From Fulvia fulva (Eukaryota; Ascomycota; Dothideomycetes; Mycosphaerellales; Mycosphaerellaceae), in NCBI RefSeq assembly GCF_020509005.1, contig NC_063019.1, forward strand, positions 2,232,001 to 2,296,000: DNA of 64,000 bases, given 5' to 3'. The position numbers and the translations under genes are program-made. The notes under the pieces are model-generated. The model was not told where the DNA came from. It saw only the letters and a program-made list of their open reading frames with translations, and made no database searches. Every line of letters begins with the position of its first letter. Position 1 is the first letter of the stretch. Below, one piece after another: positions 60,226-64,000 of this stretch.

Positions 60226-61094
60226 CCGAGGCGAGGAAGGAATCGTATTTAGCAAGCTAGCTACGAGATAAGGTGACAAGTCTTAACCGCGCTTTCCCAC
60301 TCATCTAGCACCACCGTGTAGCCTCGTTTCGAGAGGTTAGCCCGGAGCAAAAGCTTCCCTCTACGCCCTCCCTCCCTGTTTGCTCCTTAAGCCAATATCC
60401 ACCTCCATAGGCCTAAGCCCTTTAGTGCTCTCTATTGACCGACATGCGCATCCGTCCTCTCGGGCTGTACAGACAGTGTCAGCCGTCGCTGCCAGTGTAC
60501 ACCACGCCCCAGGTTTTGACGCCCTTCGCGTTACCGCAGCCTATCTCTAGAAAGCGGCCGTCCATGCCTCGCAGGTTTGCTCGGGGCACACACCACGCCG
60601 GGCAGCGTACTCCTTGCGTTTCCACCTACTAACCAATATGAAGTTCCTTATCACCCTGCCCTCGATCCTCCCCGATCACAGAACTAATCCACTTGCATTG
60701 TACGTCTTTTCCCCGTCCTAACAGCCGTCTTTTCCTTGCTCAGGCTATCGTCTTTTCCTCGTCGCAATCTACCATGTCAGACTAGGTGCGTTGTGTAGCG
60801 GGACAGGCAGTGCCTTAGGCAAAACCCTCGTTCCCATACCGGGTGTTCAACAGGCCCTTATAGGCTTCGTCGCGTGTCCACCTACCCACCGCATTGCCCG
60901 CTGGCAAACACCAGATTGTTTCGTAGTCCGCTCGACGCCGTTGCATAGTCCGCTCAGTTGTTGTTCTGTCGTCCGCTCGTCCAATGTTCGTCGCTCAGCC
61001 CGCTCGGTTTGCGGTCTCCGGAGGTGAAAATTCTGCACTCATACCAGAGGTGTCCTGTCGAGCGTATAGGCCACGGTTCCGCGCCCTTCTTACA
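60226..61094 (-). other. Non-LINE 5' body of the chimera
   Basis: Normal-composition DNA without a convincing frame on either strand. It contains three copies of cgtcttttcc at 60703, 60726 and 60749, and four copies of a g(t/c)ccgctc(g/a) motif at 60926, 60948, 60971 and 60998. The origin is unknown: a host transcript joined by template switching, or a separate small element. Confidence 0.55.
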
Positions 61095-61309
61095 CGTAGA
61101 AAGAAGAGGGACTCGCTCCCGACACGAGTACACGCTCGTCGGATGGTTTTCATACCCGTTTTGCTGGTAGTCCTCTGTTCGCCGCGGCTTCGCCTACGTT
61201 GCGCGCCCGCCGCGCCCACGACGCTCCAGCGTGAGAATACTTGGCTCTCTCGTAGCTAGACGAGAGGTTCGTAGCCGACACCACGTACAGGTGATTCTCG
61301 TCGTCGACC
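61095..61309 (-). repeat. 5'-terminal module of the chimera, unmutated copy
   Basis: 215 bp ending at the insertion edge. It is repeated, RIP-mutated, at 1-225, ending at the same base. On the minus strand it starts AGGTCGACGACGAG. Inverted ctcgtagctagacgag at 61253-61268 could fold as a hairpin. Confidence 0.8.
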
Positions 61310-61323
61310 TAGCAAGGATATAG

Positions 61324-64000
61324 TCTAGAACCATTTCCTACACGAGGCGGACCCGCGCGTCTACTACGTCCTTGCAATCTAGGAGCTATAGATTAACCCG
61401 CACTATAAGAGACTAACGACCTACAAGTTACTAGGCTATACGACATGCCTACGAGGCGACGGCAGACCCCGCACGTGCTTCTATGTCAGCAAGGACATAC
61501 TAGAATCCGACTAGGAGGTAGTGTACTACGTAGACGAAGAAGGCGGGGGCGATATTACCTCCCTCTACGTAGGTAGCACCTAGATACACAACCTATACAT
61601 ACAACCGCTAGCCTCGAGGTCTAGCCGCGACCTAGGGGTCTATAGACACCTAGACAGTGCGCTCAAGAGACAAGGGTGCCACATCGTAGTAGGAGACTTC
61701 AACATACACCACCCTTCCTAGGAAAGCCTTATGTAGCCGCACCCTATAGCCGACGAAGTACTCGACTTGATGGCGAGCAACGCAATTGCCCTCAATACCC
61801 CGAAGGACCTAGACACCTAGAAGAGAGGGGGACTCTAAGGCACGATCGACCTCTCCTAGATCTCAGATAGCCACTACTACACGGTAACCTACTATAGGAT
61901 CGAACATAAACTCGAGGCGTCGTCAGACTATATGCCAGTCAGGACCTCTGTTACGACACAGATACAACGTATACTAGCGAGAACCCCTAAGCTAAACTGG
62001 GGAAAGGCCTACTAGGCCAACATCTAGGCGTACCTCGATGACTCTAAGAGGCTAGTCCAGATCGCGTAGTAGCAATACAATAGTAAAGACGAGATAGACG
62101 AAGCAGTCTTGGGGTTGACAGACGAAATAAGAAAAGCGACCTCACTTCACGTTCCGCTTGCCTAACTAACGACATAGTCTAAACTATACTAGACGCCGGA
62201 GTGCACTGCGGTAGTAAGAGAAGCAAGGAGAGCCCGCCGGGTATAGACGAGCAGCTATAGCGAGGAGGCCTGGAACGTATATAGGGAGGCATGCCAACAG
62301 AAGAAAGCTATAATACGGAGGGAGAAAGCAGTCGGCTAGAGGGCTATAGTGGAAGAAATCGCCGGCAAGCTAGAGAGGATGTGGAAGCTAGCGAAATGGG
62401 CCCGATAGGACCCTACATAGGGCCCCTCCTTCTCTATCCTAGCGCTACAATCGCCTAGTGGCCCGGTTAGCGACCCCGAGGCTAAGGCGCGTCTACTGGC
62501 TAGCAAGTTCTTCCCACCCCTAGTCGAGGCTAATCTAAGCGACATAAACAGCTCTACTCCCCTAGCCCCTAGCATCGCGGTCTAATAGGAGGTGTCCGAG
62601 GGAGAAGTTACCGCTGTGCTAAGGAAGTTGCCGGCGAAGAAAGCCCCGGGGCCGGATAGGATCCTAAACGAGCTACTAAAGAAGTGTAGAGATCAACTAG
62701 CCCTAGCAGTTACAGCGATCTTTAACGCCTACCTACAGACCGGATACTACCCGATAGCTTTTAAACAATCGACGACAGTGGTCCTACGTAAGCCGCAGAA
62801 GGAAGACTATACGTAGGTGAAGTCGTACCGCCCAATTGCGCTCCTTAACACTCTTAGGAAGGCGCTTAAGAAGCTGGTTATAACGAGACTCTCCGAGGCG
62901 GTAGAGGAACACTCCCTACTCCCGGACACCTAGATAGGTGCGCGCCTATAGCGATCGACGCTATCCGCGATAGAACTTATCACCTCTTAGGTAAAGGCCA
63001 TCTGGTATAAGAATAGGGACAAGGTGGCTTCCTTACTTAGCCTAGACATATCGGGAGCCTTCGACTACGTGTCACACCCGCGGCTTCTCTACATCCTAAG
63101 GTCGAAAGGACTCCCTAAGTGGCTTGTCAACTTCGTACGGTCCTACCTCCAAAACCGCAGTACGTCGATCCTAGTCGGCTAGTACAGAAGCCCATTTCAA
63201 GCAGTCTACACTAGAATCCCGTAAGGCTTAACGCTAGCACCTATTCTGTTCCTCTTCTTTATAGCGACGCTGCTCCTAGCCCTAGAATCCTAGAACACCG
63301 CTACGAGCGGCTTCGTAGACGACACAAACATCCTAGCGTAGTCTTCCTCGACTAAGGAGAACTGTAGGCTACTAGAAGAGAAGCACAAGATCTGCGAGGA
63401 CTAGGCTAGGAGGCACGGGGCTCGGTTTGCCCCAGAAAAGTACAATCTGATACACTTTACGCGCCGGCCACGGTTCCATAATATACAAGCTTCTATCTAG
63501 ATATAGGGGCACACGACTAACCCGGCAACTCAGCTCAGGATCCTCGGACTATAGGTGGACCCGGCGCTACGGTAGAGGAAGCACGTATAGGCAATATTAC
63601 GGAAAGCTAAACAGAATATAGCATCATGCTAGAGGCTTACTGCGTCTATATAGGGGGCGGACTTCCGGCAGTCACGACTTCTATATACGGCTATTGTACG
63701 GCTAGTCCTTACCTATAGTAGCCAAGTGTGGTCCTTAGGCGAGAGGGCCTGCCTATCGAAGGGACTCGTCGCGCCGCTAGCGAAGATCCAAAACCAATGC
63801 CTAAGGAAGGTCACCGGGGTATATAAGTCGACACTAACGAGGATGCTTAAGTACGAGACCGCTATACCGCCGATCGACCTATACATCTAGGGACTACGGA
63901 CCTCCTACTTAGGCAAGTCGGCACAGTACCTAGTATAGAAGGTCATCGCCAGTACAGTCGCAAGGGCCCGCGAATTAGTACTAGCGCATAAGGGCATTCG
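61324..64000 (+). pseudogene. LINE2 ORF2 (endonuclease-RT), 3' part outside
   Basis: The first codons lie at 58962-59021. Endonuclease: VVGDFNIHHPS near 61690, GTIDLS, ASSDYMPV (His of SDH now Tyr). RT: KKAPGPDRILNELL at 62640, SYRPIALLNTLRK, LSLDISGAFDYV near 63045, FVDDTNILA near 63310. The thumb and first C-terminal part follow to the window end. TAG stops occur throughout; 62592-62816 is the longest open piece. Confidence 0.82.

Larger units (their letters stand above)
59022..61309 (-). mobile_element. Chimeric retro-insertion: LINE2 3' half plus non-LINE 5' half
   Basis: Flanked by the 14-bp duplication tagcaaggatatag (59008-59021 and 61310-61323). The 3' 1.2 kb (59022-60225) is LINE2 with its (atag)n tail. 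The 5' 1.1 kb (60226-61309) is not LINE2: the junction falls upstream of MDPALRW in the RT C-terminal region. The 5' end is the module also found at 1-225. There is almost no RIP, so the insertion is recent relative to its surroundings. Confidence 0.87.
57515..64000 (+). mobile_element. LINE2 copy, split by a chimera, runs off the window
   Basis: ORF1 occupies 57515-58970 and ORF2 starts at 58962. ORF2 is interrupted at 59021 and resumes at 61324 after a 14-bp duplication. RIP is intermediate: many CA remain but TAG stops are frequent. The 3' end lies beyond the window. Confidence 0.88.

Overview
The window looks like a repeat-rich compartment of a filamentous ascomycete (Pezizomycotina, plausibly Dothideomycetes). 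Three things point there: short ~50-70 bp introns with gt..ctaac..ag signals, Tad-like LINEs with (ATCT)n tails, and heavy repeat-induced point mutation (RIP). RIP is of the CpA-to-TpA type on both strands, so CAG and TGG codons have become TAG. CpG is largely spared, so the repeats stay near-neutral in GC while their reading frames are full of TAG.

Layout. 1-8776 is nested repeats on the minus strand: a 225-bp module, a RIP-degraded LINE, the LTR and gag start of a Ty3/gypsy element split by an internally deleted Fot1/pogo transposon, and a copia-type LTR with its primer-binding site. About 9000-18090 is an un-mutated genic island with six gene models: a GFA-family formaldehyde-activating enzyme, two tandem paralogs of an unknown small-protein family, a small mitochondrial-type protein, a secreted HExxH zincin-like protein and its truncated paralog. 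18091-36584 holds an unknown degenerate region, an LTR-like start, a second LINE family (LINE2) with a solo LTR inside, a Helitron split by another solo LTR, a copia pol region, and a nearly intact LINE1 inserted in the copia element. 36585-56523 appears to be one LINE2 copy opened by nested insertions: two head-to-tail LINE copies (A and B), a Ty3/gypsy element, and a 5'-truncated LINE1 fragment. 56524-57514 is the end of a minus-strand chromodomain gypsy. 57515-64000 is another LINE2 copy running off the window, split by a chimeric insertion (59022-61309) whose 3' half is LINE2 and whose 5' half is a non-LINE sequence that ends in the same 215-225 bp module seen at position 1.

Functionally the window is dominated by selfish elements at different stages of RIP decay. 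The best preserved are LINE1 at 30880-36014 (four nonsense codons by reading, all TAG where relatives have TGG) and the chimera at 59022-61309 (one open 339-codon frame). Insertion boundaries are supported at five places by matched target-site duplications. The host genes are few and mostly small, and they include two local duplications. No tRNA, rRNA or CRISPR was seen.
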